A stretch of 64,000 bases of DNA from CAZIQY01 sp964541605. Lineage in GTDB: Bacteria; Desulfobacterota; Syntrophia; Syntrophales; UBA2185. Shown here in pieces: positions 41,906-52,602 of this stretch (positions are counted from its first letter, which is position 1; each line of letters starts with the position of its first letter). The translations under genes and the position numbers were made by a program. The notes under the pieces were generated by a model that worked only from the letters and a program-made list of their open reading frames with translations, did not search any database and had not been told where the DNA came from. The stretch is taken from contig CAZIQY010000004.1 in the NCBI GenBank assembly GCA_964541605.1, forward strand, positions 4,659 to 68,658, given 5' to 3'.

Positions 41906-43078
41906 ATGAAAAAAAAGACTCTGATCATCTGCATCATCCTGATCGTGATCCTGGCGGCAGGTGCGTTTTTTGTCCTTCGGAAAGGAGAAAATGGCCCGAA
42001 ATTCAGGACGGAAAAAGTTACAAAAGGTGATGTCAGAGCAACCGTCACGGCGACCGGAACGGTCAATGCCGTCACGACGGTCCTGGTCGGTACCCAGGTC
42101 TCCGGAACGATCAAGACGCTGTACGTCGATTTCAATTCCCCCGTGAAAAAAGGCCAGTTGCTTGCCCAGATCGATCCGGCCACCTTCGATGCCCAGGTCG
42201 GACAGGCAAGGGCAAATCTCTCTCTGGCGAAGGCGAACGTGGAGAAAGCCGAGGCGGCGCTCGTTGATGCGAAGAGAACCATGGAAAGAAACAAGACCCT
42301 CTACGCAAGGAATTTAATAGCCAGGAGCGACCTCGACACCTCGGAAACGAATTACCAATCGGCGACAGCACAGATTTCCGCGTCAAAGGCCCAGGTTGAA
42401 CAGGCCCGGGCGGCCCTCAGGCTGGCCGAAACAAACCTGATGTATACAAGGATTATCTCCCCGGTTGACGGGACGGTTATTTCGAGAAGTGTGGACGTCG
42501 GCCAGACCGTGGCGGCAAGTTTTCAAACCCCGACTCTGTTCAATATCGCCCAGGATCTGACCAGGATGCAGATCGACACAAGCGTCGACGAGGCGGATAT
42601 CGGGAAAATCCAGGTTGACCTGCCCGTCGAATTCCTGGTGGACGCTTATCCCGAAACGAATTTTATTGGAAGGGTTTCAGAAATCAGAAACGCCCCCACC
42701 ACTGTCCAGAATGTTGTAACGTATGATGTGGTAGTCAAGGTGGACAATCCTGATCTCAAACTGAAGCCGGGCATGACCGCCAATGTTTCCGTTATCCTGG
42801 CCGATAAAAAAGGGATTCTTCGGGTACCTAACGCAGCCTTCAGATTCAGACCATCGGAAAAAGAAAAAGAGCCCGCCGATCAGAAAGGCCCCGCCGTGTG
42901 GGTTCTGGAAAACAGAAAATCGAAACGCATTAAGGTAACAACGGGCATCAGCGACGGGAATTACACCGAAATCCTCTCAGGCGATCTGAAGGAAAGCCAG
43001 GAACTCATCCTCGAAGCAACAGGGAACAGCAAGAAAACCAACCCACCGCCTATGGGTGGTCCGGGATTTATCAGGTAA
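41906..43078 (+). CDS. macA: MacA-type periplasmic adaptor protein
   Basis: 390 residues. One N-terminal membrane helix (TLIICIILIVILAAGAFFVL) anchors it. The barrel-sandwich hybrid (TGTVNAVTTVLVGTQVSGTI, then KKGQLLAQIDPATFDAQV) and an alpha-hairpin with heptads (LSLAKANVEKAEAALVDAKR) follow, then beta-barrel and membrane-proximal domains. It links the MacB-type transporter to TolC. It is followed one base later by the ATPase gene. Confidence 0.9.
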   Translation: MKKKTLIICIILIVILAAGAFFVLRKGENGPKFRTEKVTKGDVRATVTATGTVNAVTTVLVGTQVSGTIKTLYVDFNSPVKKGQLLAQIDPATFDAQVGQARANLSLAKANVEKAEAALVDAKRTMERNKTLYARNLIARSDLDTSETNYQSATAQISASKAQVEQARAALRLAETNLMYTRIISPVDGTVISRSVDVGQTVAASFQTPTLFNIAQDLTRMQIDTSVDEADIGKIQVDLPVEFLVDAYPETNFIGRVSEIRNAPTTVQNVVTYDVVVKVDNPDLKLKPGMTANVSVILADKKGILRVPNAAFRFRPSEKEKEPADQKGPAVWVLENRKSKRIKVTTGISDGNYTEILSGDLKESQELILEATGNSKKTNPPPMGGPGFIR

Positions 43079-43079
43079 C

Positions 43080-43772
43080 ATGGCGCTGATAGAGACACGA
43101 GAGCTGGAAAAAATCTATGAATTGGGCGACAGTCCCGTCCATGCACTCGACGGGGTATCCCTGTCAATCGACCATGGGGAATTCGTCGCCATCATGGGAC
43201 CGTCCGGCTCCGGCAAATCCACGTTCATGAATCTCATCGGCTGCCTTGACGAGCCGACGAAAGGTGGGTACCTGCTCGACGGGATCGATGTAAGCAAGCT
43301 CAATCGTGATGAACTTGCCGAAATACGGAATAAAAAAATCGGTTTTGTTTTCCAGGGCTTTAATCTTCTCCCGCGGACGTCGGCCCTCGAAAATGTGGAA
43401 CTGCCCATGCTGTACAACGACACAACCTCCGGAAAGAGAAGGGAAAGGGCGCTCACGGCACTCAAGGCGCTGGGGCTGGAAGGGCGGGAACACCACCACC
43501 CCAATCAGCTCTCCGGCGGTCAGCAGCAGCGGGTCGCCATCGCGAGGGCGCTTGTGAACGATGCCCCTCTGATCCTCGCCGATGAGCCGACGGGGAATCT
43601 GGACACCAAGACAAGCATCGAGATCATGGAACTTCTGGTGAGGCTGAACCAGGAATCAAACATCACGATGATCCTGGTCACCCATGACCCGGATATCGCC
43701 TCCTACAGCAGTCGCATCATCCGCTTCCTGGATGGGCGCGTTATCCGTGACGAAAACGTGAGGAAGACATGA
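43080..43772 (+). CDS. macB: MacB-type ABC transporter ATPase
   Basis: 230 residues from ATG 43080. Walker A is GPSGSGKSTFMNLIGCLD, the ABC signature NQLSGGQQQRVAIARAL, Walker B LILADEPTGNLD and the H-loop LVTHDPD, all intact. It is the LolD/MacB branch; in E. coli the ATPase and permease are one protein, while here they are two genes overlapping by 4 bases. It energises export of a peptide, lipid or drug by mechanotransmission. Confidence 0.92.
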   Translation: MALIETRELEKIYELGDSPVHALDGVSLSIDHGEFVAIMGPSGSGKSTFMNLIGCLDEPTKGGYLLDGIDVSKLNRDELAEIRNKKIGFVFQGFNLLPRTSALENVELPMLYNDTTSGKRRERALTALKALGLEGREHHHPNQLSGGQQQRVAIARALVNDAPLILADEPTGNLDTKTSIEIMELLVRLNQESNITMILVTHDPDIASYSSRIIRFLDGRVIRDENVRKT

Positions 43773-44998
43773 TCAACATCCCCTCGACTCTGAAAATATC
43801 CTTCCGTGCGCTTCGAGTCAACAAGATGCGCTCGGCCCTTACCATGCTCGGGATCATCATCGGCGTCGGCGCTGTGATCACCATGCTTGCCGTCGGCACC
43901 GGCGCAAGCGAGAGGATATCAAAACAGATTGCCAGCGTGGGGAGCAACCTGATCATCATCCTTCCGGGAAGCACGACTTCGGGCGGACTGAGAATGGGCG
44001 CCGGCACACAGCAGACTCTCAAGAAAGAAGACGCCGAGGCGATCCTGAAAGAATGTCCGGCTGTATCGGATGTTGCTCCCGTCCTGAACGGGGCGGCTCA
44101 GGTCATCTACGGCAATCAGAATTGGTCAACGGGCGTCTACGGAACAACATCCGGCATACTTGCCGTGAGAGACTGGTCTCTGATTTCAGGACGACCGTTC
44201 ACCGAGCAGGACATCCGGAACGCGACCAAGGTTGCCATCGTGGGACAGACCGTTGCGGACTATCTCTTTGGCGGCATGGAACCCATCAACCAGATCATCA
44301 GAATCAAAAAAGTGCCCTTTACCGTCATCGGCATCCTCGAGAAGAAAGGCCAGTCTCCTATTGGTCAGGATCAGGACGACGTCATCTACATTCCGGTTTC
44401 AACGGCGCAAAAGAAGATATTCGGCACCCATTTCCCCGGCATGGTGCGTTCGATCATGGTCAAGGCAAAAAGTACGGAAGATCTGAGTGCCGCGGAAAGC
44501 CAGATCACGGAACTTCTCAGGCAGAGGCACCGCATCGGACCGCGGCAGGAAAACGACTTCACGGTCAGGAACCTCACGTCGATCATGCAGGTCGCGGAAC
44601 AGTCAACAAAGGTGATGACCCTCCTTCTTGGCGCCATTGCGTCCGTGTCTCTCCTCGTCGGCGGCATCGGAATCATGAATATCATGCTGGTTTCCGTAAC
44701 GGAAAGAACCAAAGAAATAGGGATCCGGATGTCCGTCGGCGCCAAAACCTGGGATATCAGGCTTCAGTTCATCGTTGAGGCGCTTACTTTGTCTCTGGTC
44801 GGCGGGGTGATAGGAATCATCGCCGGGATTGCCGGCTCACAGTTATTGACGGCACTTGCCGGCTGGTCGACCATCGTTTCGCCCCTATCCGTCATCCTTG
44901 CCTTCGGTTTTTCAGGAATGGTGGGGATATTCTTCGGATTCTATCCCGCCTACAAAGCCTCTCTGCTCAGCCCGATCGACGCCCTGAGATATGAATGA
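43769..44998 (+). CDS. MacB-type ABC transporter permease
   Basis: 409 residues. A first membrane helix (MRSALTMLGIIIGVGAVITM) is followed by a large periplasmic MacB_PCD domain. Three helices close the protein in the FtsX fold (LGAIASVSLLVGGIGIMNIM; GGVIGIIAGIAGSQLL; FGFSGMVGIFFGFYPAYKAS). It ends with the usual LSPIDALRYE. It pairs with the ATPase encoded just upstream and, with MacA and TolC, builds an envelope-spanning pump. Substrate unknown. Confidence 0.9.
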   Translation: MINIPSTLKISFRALRVNKMRSALTMLGIIIGVGAVITMLAVGTGASERISKQIASVGSNLIIILPGSTTSGGLRMGAGTQQTLKKEDAEAILKECPAVSDVAPVLNGAAQVIYGNQNWSTGVYGTTSGILAVRDWSLISGRPFTEQDIRNATKVAIVGQTVADYLFGGMEPINQIIRIKKVPFTVIGILEKKGQSPIGQDQDDVIYIPVSTAQKKIFGTHFPGMVRSIMVKAKSTEDLSAAESQITELLRQRHRIGPRQENDFTVRNLTSIMQVAEQSTKVMTLLLGAIASVSLLVGGIGIMNIMLVSVTERTKEIGIRMSVGAKTWDIRLQFIVEALTLSLVGGVIGIIAGIAGSQLLTALAGWSTIVSPLSVILAFGFSGMVGIFFGFYPAYKASLLSPIDALRYE

Positions 44999-45126
44999 GG
45001 CTATCTTTTTACGCTTCGTTGCGGCAAGCGTTTAATCTTCCGGAAGTCAGGACAGTAATGGAGAAAATGTACTTGCCAAAACAGACATTCCTTGTTACAA
45101 AATGAAAAAAACGGGGAGGATGAGGA

Positions 45127-46068
45127 ATGGGCGAGGGCATTTCCGATTATACGAAATTCAGCGTCGATCTGCGCCGTCACATGTGGAAGGCCGGGGTGGA
45201 AATGGAGTTGCGCAGGCTCATCTGGCAGATTGCCGTCATGGGAAAATACATCTCCGCCAAGATTCACGAATCGAACCGGAAACTGGCAGGCTTCAAAAAC
45301 ATCTATGATGAAGAGCAAATGGCCCTGGATAGAAGCGCCGATGAAATCCTCAAGAACCAGCTTCAGTACTCAGGATTTGTTCGGGAGTACGCCTCGGAAG
45401 AGCGGGATGCGGTCATGCAGATCGGACAGGGGAATGAGAAATACTTCATCACGGCAGACCCCCTGGATGGCTCGTCTTTGGTGGAAACGAACCTGGCCAT
45501 CGGCACAATCATCGGCATTCACAAGGAGTCTATTTTCGCAGAGGGGAGAAATACCCTCGTGGCAGCCATGTACATCACGTATGGTCCCCTGATTACAATG
45601 GTTTACTCCGCCGGGAAAGGAACCCATGAATTCGTTCTCAACCGGGAAGGGGAATATGCCCTGTCCGAGGAAAACATTAAGTTAAGAGAGCGGGGAGATA
45701 TTTACAGTCTGGGAGGATTGAGAAGGGACTGGACGCCGGAACATCTTCAATACATCGAATATCTTGAAAAAGAAGGTTACAAACTCCGCTACAGCGGGGG
45801 TTTCGTGCCGGACATCAATCAGGTTCTGATAAAGAGAGGCGGTATTTTTACTTATCCCGCGCTCAAGAAGAGTCCCAAAGGGAAACTGCGGCTCCTGTTT
45901 GAACTTCAGCCCATGGCATTCATCATCGAACAGGCCGGAGGCAAAGCAACAAACGGCCAAGAAGACATTCTTTCCATTAAAGTGGAAGAACTGAATCAGC
46001 GTTGTCCGATCTACATAGGGAGCCGTTTTGAAGTGGAAAAAGCAAAGTCTTTCCTTGTCAGGGGCTAA
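45127..46068 (+). CDS. fbp: Fructose-1,6-bisphosphatase class I
   Basis: 313 residues. ITADPLDGSSLVETNLAIGT is the metal and phosphate-binding signature, and RYSGGFVPDINQVLIKRGG lies at the substrate site. KLRLLFELQPMAFIIEQAGG is the conserved catalytic segment near the end. It removes the 1-phosphate of fructose 1,6-bisphosphate in gluconeogenesis. GGGGAGGATGAGG lies before ATG 45127. An aldolase follows 17 bases later, so both gluconeogenic steps share an operon. Confidence 0.94.
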   Translation: MGEGISDYTKFSVDLRRHMWKAGVEMELRRLIWQIAVMGKYISAKIHESNRKLAGFKNIYDEEQMALDRSADEILKNQLQYSGFVREYASEERDAVMQIGQGNEKYFITADPLDGSSLVETNLAIGTIIGIHKESIFAEGRNTLVAAMYITYGPLITMVYSAGKGTHEFVLNREGEYALSEENIKLRERGDIYSLGGLRRDWTPEHLQYIEYLEKEGYKLRYSGGFVPDINQVLIKRGGIFTYPALKKSPKGKLRLLFELQPMAFIIEQAGGKATNGQEDILSIKVEELNQRCPIYIGSRFEVEKAKSFLVRG

Positions 46069-46085
46069 GATGGAGGGCAAAGGCG

Positions 46086-47483
46086 ATGGCTGCGACGTAT
46101 GAGAGTATTGACCGGCTAAAAAAAGGATTTACGGGTATCCTGGAAATAAGCGGCAACAGCGTCAGGGCAATAGATGAAGAAAAACTCCGGAGAACGCTCG
46201 TTGACGATCTGATTTTTTCAGCGGTGTTCAGCCCCGGCCGGGAGACCAGGGAAGCCGCATCCTGGCTGATCCGGAAAGCAGGGACGGCCCTGGGCATTTA
46301 TTCCGCATCCATTCAGCCCATTTACGAGGCCATGGGCCGTATGGAAATTTCCGGTTTTACCGTTCCGGCCATCAATATACGGGCGCTTACCTATGATGCG
46401 GCCCAGTCCGTTTTTCGTGCGGCGATGAAAGGAAACGTCGGACCCGTGATTTTTGAGATCGCCCGCTCCGAAATCGGTTATACATTGCAGCGGCCGGCGG
46501 AGTATGCCTGTGCCGTGACTGCCGCCGCAATCAAGGTCGGATACAGCGGCCCCCTGTTCTTGCAGGGAGACCATTTCCAGGTAAACGCAAAGAAATTTGC
46601 CGCCGATCCGGGCAAAGAGGTTCAGGCCGTCAAAGACCTGATCTGGGAAGCCATCGAGGCCGGATTCTACAACATCGACATAGACACATCGACCCTGGTC
46701 GATCTGTCCAGACCCACCGTCAGGGAACAGCAGAAAACAAATTACGCTCTCGCCGCCGAACTGACAACCATGATCCGGGACCTGGAACCGGAAGGCATCA
46801 CGATCTCCGTCGGCGGTGAAATCGGAGAGGTTGGCGGCAAGAACAGCACCGTTGAGGAACTACAGGCCTTCATGGAGGGTTATCTGGGCGAGCTGAGTTC
46901 AAGTGGCGAATATTTAAAAGGAATCAGCAAGATCAGCGTCCAGACGGGGACCACCCACGGCGGTGTTCCTCTGGCCGACGGGAGCATCGCCAAGGTTAAA
47001 CTGGACTTTGGCACCCTAGGAAAACTCTCGGAGACCGCAAGGCGGGAATACGGCATGTCCGGCGCGGTACAGCACGGCGCATCCACCCTTCCCGGCGAGG
47101 CTTTCGATAAATTTCCCGCCATCGGCACGGCGGAAATCCACCTGGCGACAGGCTTTCAAAACATGATCTACGACAGCGTGCACTTCCCTGCACCCCTCCG
47201 GGATGAAATCTACCGGTACATCAAAACTGACCTGATCACTGAAAAGAAGGATTCGGATACGGAAGAGCAGTTTATATACAAGACCCGCAAGAAGGGATTC
47301 GGCCCTTTCAAAAAGGACCTCTGGAATCTTCCGGAAGAGACGCTGCAAGCCATCGGTCGGGAACTGGAAGGTCAGTTCACTTTCCTGTTCGCGAGACTGA
47401 ACGTCAACAACACCTTAGATATCGTGAAAAAGTACGTCAAACCCGTCAATGTACCTTTGAAAGTCCCCGAAAACCTGAGGTGA
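46086..47483 (+). CDS. Class II fructose-bisphosphate aldolase-like protein
   Basis: 465 residues, longer than the usual 290-360 of class II aldolases. A helical N-terminal extension of about 90 residues precedes the barrel (ISGFTVPAINIRALTYDAAQ). FLQGDHFQVN holds a zinc-site His, and FYNIDIDTSTLVD, VGGEIGEVGGKNSTVEEL and SVQTGTTHGGVPLADGS follow. The pairing with fbp supports a role in making fructose 1,6-bisphosphate from triose phosphates. A tail remnant of a similar gene lies at 52499-52591. A tagatose-bisphosphate or other ketose-bisphosphate substrate cannot be excluded. Confidence 0.82.
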   Translation: MAATYESIDRLKKGFTGILEISGNSVRAIDEEKLRRTLVDDLIFSAVFSPGRETREAASWLIRKAGTALGIYSASIQPIYEAMGRMEISGFTVPAINIRALTYDAAQSVFRAAMKGNVGPVIFEIARSEIGYTLQRPAEYACAVTAAAIKVGYSGPLFLQGDHFQVNAKKFAADPGKEVQAVKDLIWEAIEAGFYNIDIDTSTLVDLSRPTVREQQKTNYALAAELTTMIRDLEPEGITISVGGEIGEVGGKNSTVEELQAFMEGYLGELSSSGEYLKGISKISVQTGTTHGGVPLADGSIAKVKLDFGTLGKLSETARREYGMSGAVQHGASTLPGEAFDKFPAIGTAEIHLATGFQNMIYDSVHFPAPLRDEIYRYIKTDLITEKKDSDTEEQFIYKTRKKGFGPFKKDLWNLPEETLQAIGRELEGQFTFLFARLNVNNTLDIVKKYVKPVNVPLKVPENLR

Positions 47484-47549
47484 CGGTCGGCAAAAAAAGT
47501 TTGACCGGAAGATCTTATGTGTTGGAAAAAGAACAAAGGAGCGAATGCA

Positions 47550-47765
47550 ATGCATAACGAATTCACAGCTATCGTCGAAAAAGACGGTGACTGGTTTATC
47601 GCGTACTGCTTAGAAATTCCAGGTGCAAATGGACAGGACCGGACAAAAGATGAGTGTCTGGAAAACTTGTCACAAGCCGTTGATTTGATCCTGGAAGATA
47701 GACGGGAAGACGCTTTGAGAGGCATTCCGGCTGACGCCACGCGAGAAACGATTTCAGTGAGATGA
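47550..47765 (+). CDS. hicB: HicB-family antitoxin
   Basis: 71 residues from ATG 47550, with AAAGGAG upstream. FTAIVEKDGDWFIAYCLEIP followed by a Gly-rich turn and CLENLSQAVDLILEDRRED is the partial RNase H fold of HicB. It neutralises the HicA mRNA interferase. Its stop overlaps the start of the next frame by 4 bases, but that frame no longer encodes HicA, so this copy appears orphaned. Confidence 0.82.
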   Translation: MHNEFTAIVEKDGDWFIAYCLEIPGANGQDRTKDECLENLSQAVDLILEDRREDALRGIPADATRETISVR

Positions 47766-47965
47766 AAAGAAATGAACTGCTCAAACATCTAAGTATGCCG
47801 CGCCCTTTCAATTCCATACCCAAAATAAGAGCCGAAAACGGGCAAAAATCTGGCATGAAAATGATCGGCGGTGTCGTATATCATATAGAGAGGAAAATCA
47901 CTGTTATTATAGTCGTGATTTGCGGCAAATGCACTGGCGTAGCAGCTTCTTTTGACTATACGTAG
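47762..47965 (+). pseudogene. hicA remnant (start only)
   Basis: 67 codons. The first ten residues, MKRNELLKHL, match the start of HicA, and the ATGA overlap with hicB is kept. After that the sequence departs completely. The double-stranded-RNA-binding-like body with its catalytic His (as in GGKHSIW-type motifs) is missing, and the tail contains hydrophobic nonsense. The toxin is therefore probably lost. The 160 bases after it hold no gene. Confidence 0.6.
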
Positions 47966-48126
47966 GAGCGATCAAAGAAAAAATGAAGTGCACTGGTTAT
48001 TGGCTCCACCTACCTATACGTACTCTTTAATATCAGCACCGATCAAGGATTACCATGTGAAAGGAATCAATAAGGCGGCAATGAGTTACGCCCATTATAA
48101 GATTAAGATATAATCATCATACCCGT

Positions 48127-51100
48127 TTATCCCTGTCCTTTTTGATCAAGTGCGCGCCTGATGGCTGCCGCAATCTTGTTTCTGATAAGTGGTTTCATGA
48201 TAAAATCTTTTAAACCGATTGCCGTCGCCTTTTCCGGCGTGATCTCTTCACTGAATCCCGTGCAGAGGATGACCGGTATGCCGGGCCGGATGCGCATGAT
48301 TTCCTTGGCCAACTCGATACCTGTCATATTCGGCATGGTCATGTCAGTGATCACAAGGTCAAATCGGTCTGGACCGGATTGGAAAAGTTTCCGGGCTTCC
48401 AGGCTGCTCGTCCTCTCGATAACCTCATACCCGAGACTGGTCAGCATATCCTTTCCGATTTGAACAAGCATCTCCTCATCATCCACAAAAAGGATGCGCT
48501 CTTTACCTCCAGTAATATCCGCAGCAGCCTTAACTTGCCGTTTCTCTCCCGCTTCCTTCAGGAGTGGAAGATAAATATGGAAAGCTGTCCCTTTCCCTAC
48601 CTCGCTTTCTACGGTTATCGCACCATGGTAACTCTTGACAATGCCATGCACCACGGAAAGCCCCATGCCGGTACCTTCCCCCGATCCCTTGGTGGTAAAA
48701 AAGGGATCAAATATCCGGTCCATGATCTCGGGGGCTATGCCGGCCCCCGTATCGCTGACCATCAGTTTAAGATACATGTCAGGGATCAGACCATGATAAA
48801 TGATCAAAGAATCATGAGGCTTAATTTCCACAGGGACGAGGCTGACCTTCAACTCTCCTTTTGTTTCACGCATGGCATGCCCCGCGTTGGTACAGAGATT
48901 CATCAGTATTTGATGGAGTTGCGTGGGATCGGCAAGAACCGTGTCCGGTTCGGATTGAATGTCCTGACGTATTTTTATTGTCGTGGGCAGAGATGCACGG
49001 AGAAGTTTCATCACTTCCTTGACAATGGGGCTGACTCTTAAAGGCCGCGGTTTCTGATCGCTTTGGCGGCTGAACGCGAGGATCTGTTTCACAAGGTCTG
49101 TTGCTCGTTCTCCGGCTGTGTAAACCTGATTAAGATAGCGCCGCAGACGTTCGTCCACTTTGGGATCTGTAAGGGCTATTTCGGTGTAGCCCAGAATTGC
49201 GCCGAGGATATTGTTAAAATCGTGAGCGATCCCCCCGGCAAGCGTCCCGACGGCCTCCATCTTCTGGGCCTGGTTGAGTTTCTTCTCAATCTCTCTTAGT
49301 TCAGTGACGTCCTGCATGGAACCCACCACACCTGTAATACGACCCTCCGAGTCCCGGTTGAAGGCGCTGTTCATATTGAAGATCCGTTCCTTTCCATCTT
49401 TGGTTAACATAACCCCGATGTAATTACTAACGGATTTCCCTTCATCCCGAATGCCCTTGAAAAGTTTTCTGTAGGCCTTCCTGTCTTCTTCCCTGGCAAA
49501 GTCATTGAAGTACCGTCCTACTAATTCTTCCGCGTCATGGCCCATGATTCGCTTCCAGGATGGATTCACGTAAGTGAAGGCCCCCAAAAGATTCAAGGTG
49601 TAGATAATGTCCGGAGCGTTCTCGCTCAAAGCACGAAAACGCTCCTCGCTCTCCCGCAGCGCCTCTTCTGTTCGCTTGCGCTCTGTGATGTCGCGTATTG
49701 ATTCAATGGCGCCGACGATCGTGCCTCTTGAATCATGTAATATGCTCGCTGTTCCAAACAAATACGCCTCTCTTCCCCTGAGTGCCGGGACATATGCCTC
49801 GCCGGCAATGACCGTATCCCCTCTCTCTGTACTGACATATTTTGCTTCAATGTCTTTCCGGGGTTTAAGGATAAGATCGATGAGAATGGGCCTTCTTTCT
49901 CCATAAAAGGGCAGGGCATATTCGTAATTTCCTTTGCCCAATATATTATATCTGCCTTGATTCCCGTCATCTCTTCTATAGCCCGATTCCAGGCAATAAC
50001 CTTGCCCTCATTATCAATAACAAGAGTTGCATCGGGCAGGAAGTCAATGATGTCCTTCAAACGTTGTTTCGCTGAAATCAATTCCTCTTGAATCCGTTTT
50101 CGCCCGGTGATATCGCGGCCTCCTATAATGATACTTTTTACAGCTCCCTTCTCCGTAAACAAGACATTGCCGATAAGCTCCATCCAGATGTAATGCCCCT
50201 CGTTGTGGCGTAATCGTGCTTCCACCATGCCGTGTCCTGTTTTCATCGCCTCCCGGAACGCATTCATCGCACTATCGCGGTCATCCGGATAAACAAAATC
50301 GAAGGCGTATTTCCCCAGCACATCCTCGATGCGGTACCCTAAAAGACGTGTGACACTTGGCGTTACATATTGAAATACCGCCTGGGCATCCATTTGCAGC
50401 ACCAGGTCCACCATGTTATCCGTGACCAGGCGGAGCTGCTCTTCGTTTTGCCTGAGTGCATCCTCTGCCCGCTTGCGGCCGGTGATCTCCACCAGCACGG
50501 CAATGTTGCCGACGATCCGATCATCAGGATCATGCAAGGGCGAGGCATAGATACTGTAATCGATAGGTGTACCGTCTTTCCTCTGTCGGCGTACTTCCAC
50601 ACCGTCCAGAGTCATGCCACGGCGTATCTTTTCTCGAAAGCTGCTGAATTCCTCTTGACTCTCCGTCTGCACGCTGGGAAGCCGGTGGCCCATGACCTCT
50701 TGGGCGCTCCAGCCGAGCATCTTCTCGGCCGCCCGATTCCACACCGTGTGTACAATCCCGTCCAGATCCAGGCCAATAATGGCCGTGGGCGCGGCCTCAA
50801 TGACGGCCTGCAGCAACTCATTGGACCGCCGTAGTTCCCTCTCCGCCCACTTACGTTCAGTGATATCCCGGAATGTCCATATTCTCCCGTAATATTTTCC
50901 GTCTTTTCCTAATACGGGTGACGAGTACCGGTCCAGAACCATTCCATCTTTAAACTCGATCTCATCCCTGCTGGTTTCATTCGGATGGTCATAGAGATAC
51001 ATAACTTTCTCGAGAAACTGTTCCGGGTGCTTGGTTATACTCGTTACATACTGAAGTAGTGGTGCATCATCCTTATCATCCCGGATGTGTTGAGGAACCT

Positions 51101-52142
51101 TCCAGATGTCGAGAAGATGTTGATTTGCCAGAATTTTTTGACCTTTATCATCGACCACCAGGATTCCGTCAATGGTTGCTTCCACTTGAGCCTCGAGAAA
51201 CGCCGTCTTCCAGACAAGTTCTCCTTCTAATAACTTGCGATTGGTAATATCTCGTATTGATTCAATAGCACCTATGCGGTTTCCAGTGTCATCGAAAAGC
51301 GGCGCTCCCGTTGCCCATAGATAAGCCCCTTTGCCTCCATACAAGGCAGGTGTAAACGCCTCCGCGTAAAGAGTGTCCCCTTTTTTCTGAACATGCTCGT
51401 ATTTGGATTCGAGTTCTTTATCGTCGGCATCGATAAGCTCTAAAAGATACGGCCGCCGCTCTCCATAAAAAGGAACCGAACCTATATAGTTTCCCTGTCC
51501 GATCATGTCCTCTTTCTTAACTCCAGTCATTTCTTCCATAGCCCGGTTCCAGGCGACAACTTTCTTATCTATGTCAATGACAAATGTCGCATCCGGTAAA
51601 AAATCGATGATGTTTGTTAATTTTTGCTCTGATTCTTTAAGTGCTTTTTCCGCCTGTTTACGTTCGGTGATGTCGATAAGGAACAATGTGAGTCCTATGA
51701 CGTCACCACTTTCATCAATTATCGGGTTGTAGATGTCCTCATAGTATCTGCGATCGAGCGCTGTGTCCCCATATGCTTCAACTAACGTGAAAGATTCACC
51801 CGACAGGGCACGATCAAAGTTGTTTTTTGCCTTCAGACAATCTTCAGGGTTCTTAATATATTCAAGCATGCTGTTCCCTACAGCGATATCCACCCCCCAG
51901 ATTCGTTTCATAGTCTGATGGTGATTTTCGTTGAAAGCAATATACCGGTACTGTCGGTCAAGAGCAAAAATTACAACCTCTTTGGGACTCTCAAACACGC
52001 TTTTCAGGAGGGCATATGATTTCTGCAGTGCCTCCTCGGACTGCTTGCACTCTGATTCAGATTGCTCCAGTTCCTGGATTCTCTGTTTCAAGACTGATAT
52101 TTCTTCGATAAGTTCCGGTTTCATCCCGGATTGTTCCTTCAT
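48127..52142 (-). pseudogene. Hybrid multi-PAS sensor histidine kinase broken by a frameshift
   Basis: Read from 52142 leftward, about 730 residues hold an N-terminal coiled coil and serial PAS/PAC modules (repeated DITERK, DITGRK and EITGRK PAC ends). At the AT tract near 49940-49952 the frame breaks, and the rest continues in another frame to 48127. That part has two more PAS domains, the HisKA box with GGIAHDFNNILGAILGY, an ATPase domain (GTGMGLSVVHGIVKSYHG) and a receiver (VITDMTMPNMTG). Joined, the protein would be about 1,330 residues. The expected junction, seen by comparison with its own earlier PAS module, is restored by removing one AT pair. It is either a true mutation, a slippage switch or an assembly error. 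The sensed signal is unknown. Confidence 0.8.
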
Positions 52143-52498
52143 TATGTTCCTCCACTTGGTTATCGGTGTCCTCTGTTGCGACTGGAAAGAAAAAAGAGGG
52201 GTATTTGTTTCGAGGATTATTTAAGGTTTCGCTATTTATCGGATAACTGTTGAGATGTCAAATACAATATAACCCATCAGATGTTGTTTACAATCTCAAT
52301 CATGTATGTTCCGGCATGGCAGGTGCGTGTGGACTTCAGGCACGTTATACGGGAACAAAAAATAGGTTCTCAAGACTTTGCACCTTTCAATTTGTATGTG
52401 TGCCACGAAGCTGCCCCGAAAATCGAACCTAATTATTGATTATTGGGCACTCATTAATAAAAGGCATAATAATCAGTGGTTGGCACTGATCAACTCCA
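52143..52498. other. Gene-free stretch upstream of the sensor kinase
   Basis: About 355 bases, AT-rich in the middle, no gene recognised. It should contain the promoter of the minus-strand kinase. The right end grades into the aldolase remnant. Confidence 0.4.
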
Positions 52499-52591
52499 AG
52501 ACTGAACGTCAACAACACCTCCAATGTGGTTAAACAGTACGTTAAGCCCGTTGACGTTCCCCTAAAAGTCCCCGAAGTGCTGAAAACCTGA
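52499..52591 (+). pseudogene. C-terminal remnant of a class II aldolase gene
   Basis: Thirty codons ending in TGA 52589-52591 that read RLNVNNTSNVVKQYVKPVDV and then PLKVPEVL. The tail of the aldolase at 46086-47483 reads RLNVNNTLDIVKKYVKPVNV and then PLKVPENL, so the two are clearly homologous. Nothing upstream continues the match. It is the tail of a deleted paralogue or a partial duplicate. Confidence 0.8.
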
Positions 52592-52602
52592 AATCAAGAA
52601 GG

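Noticed and set aside
45012..45032. ACGCTT...AAGCGT repeat after the MacB permease gene as a terminator
   Set aside because: The stem is only 6 bp with a 9-base loop and has no T-run after it in the direction of transcription.
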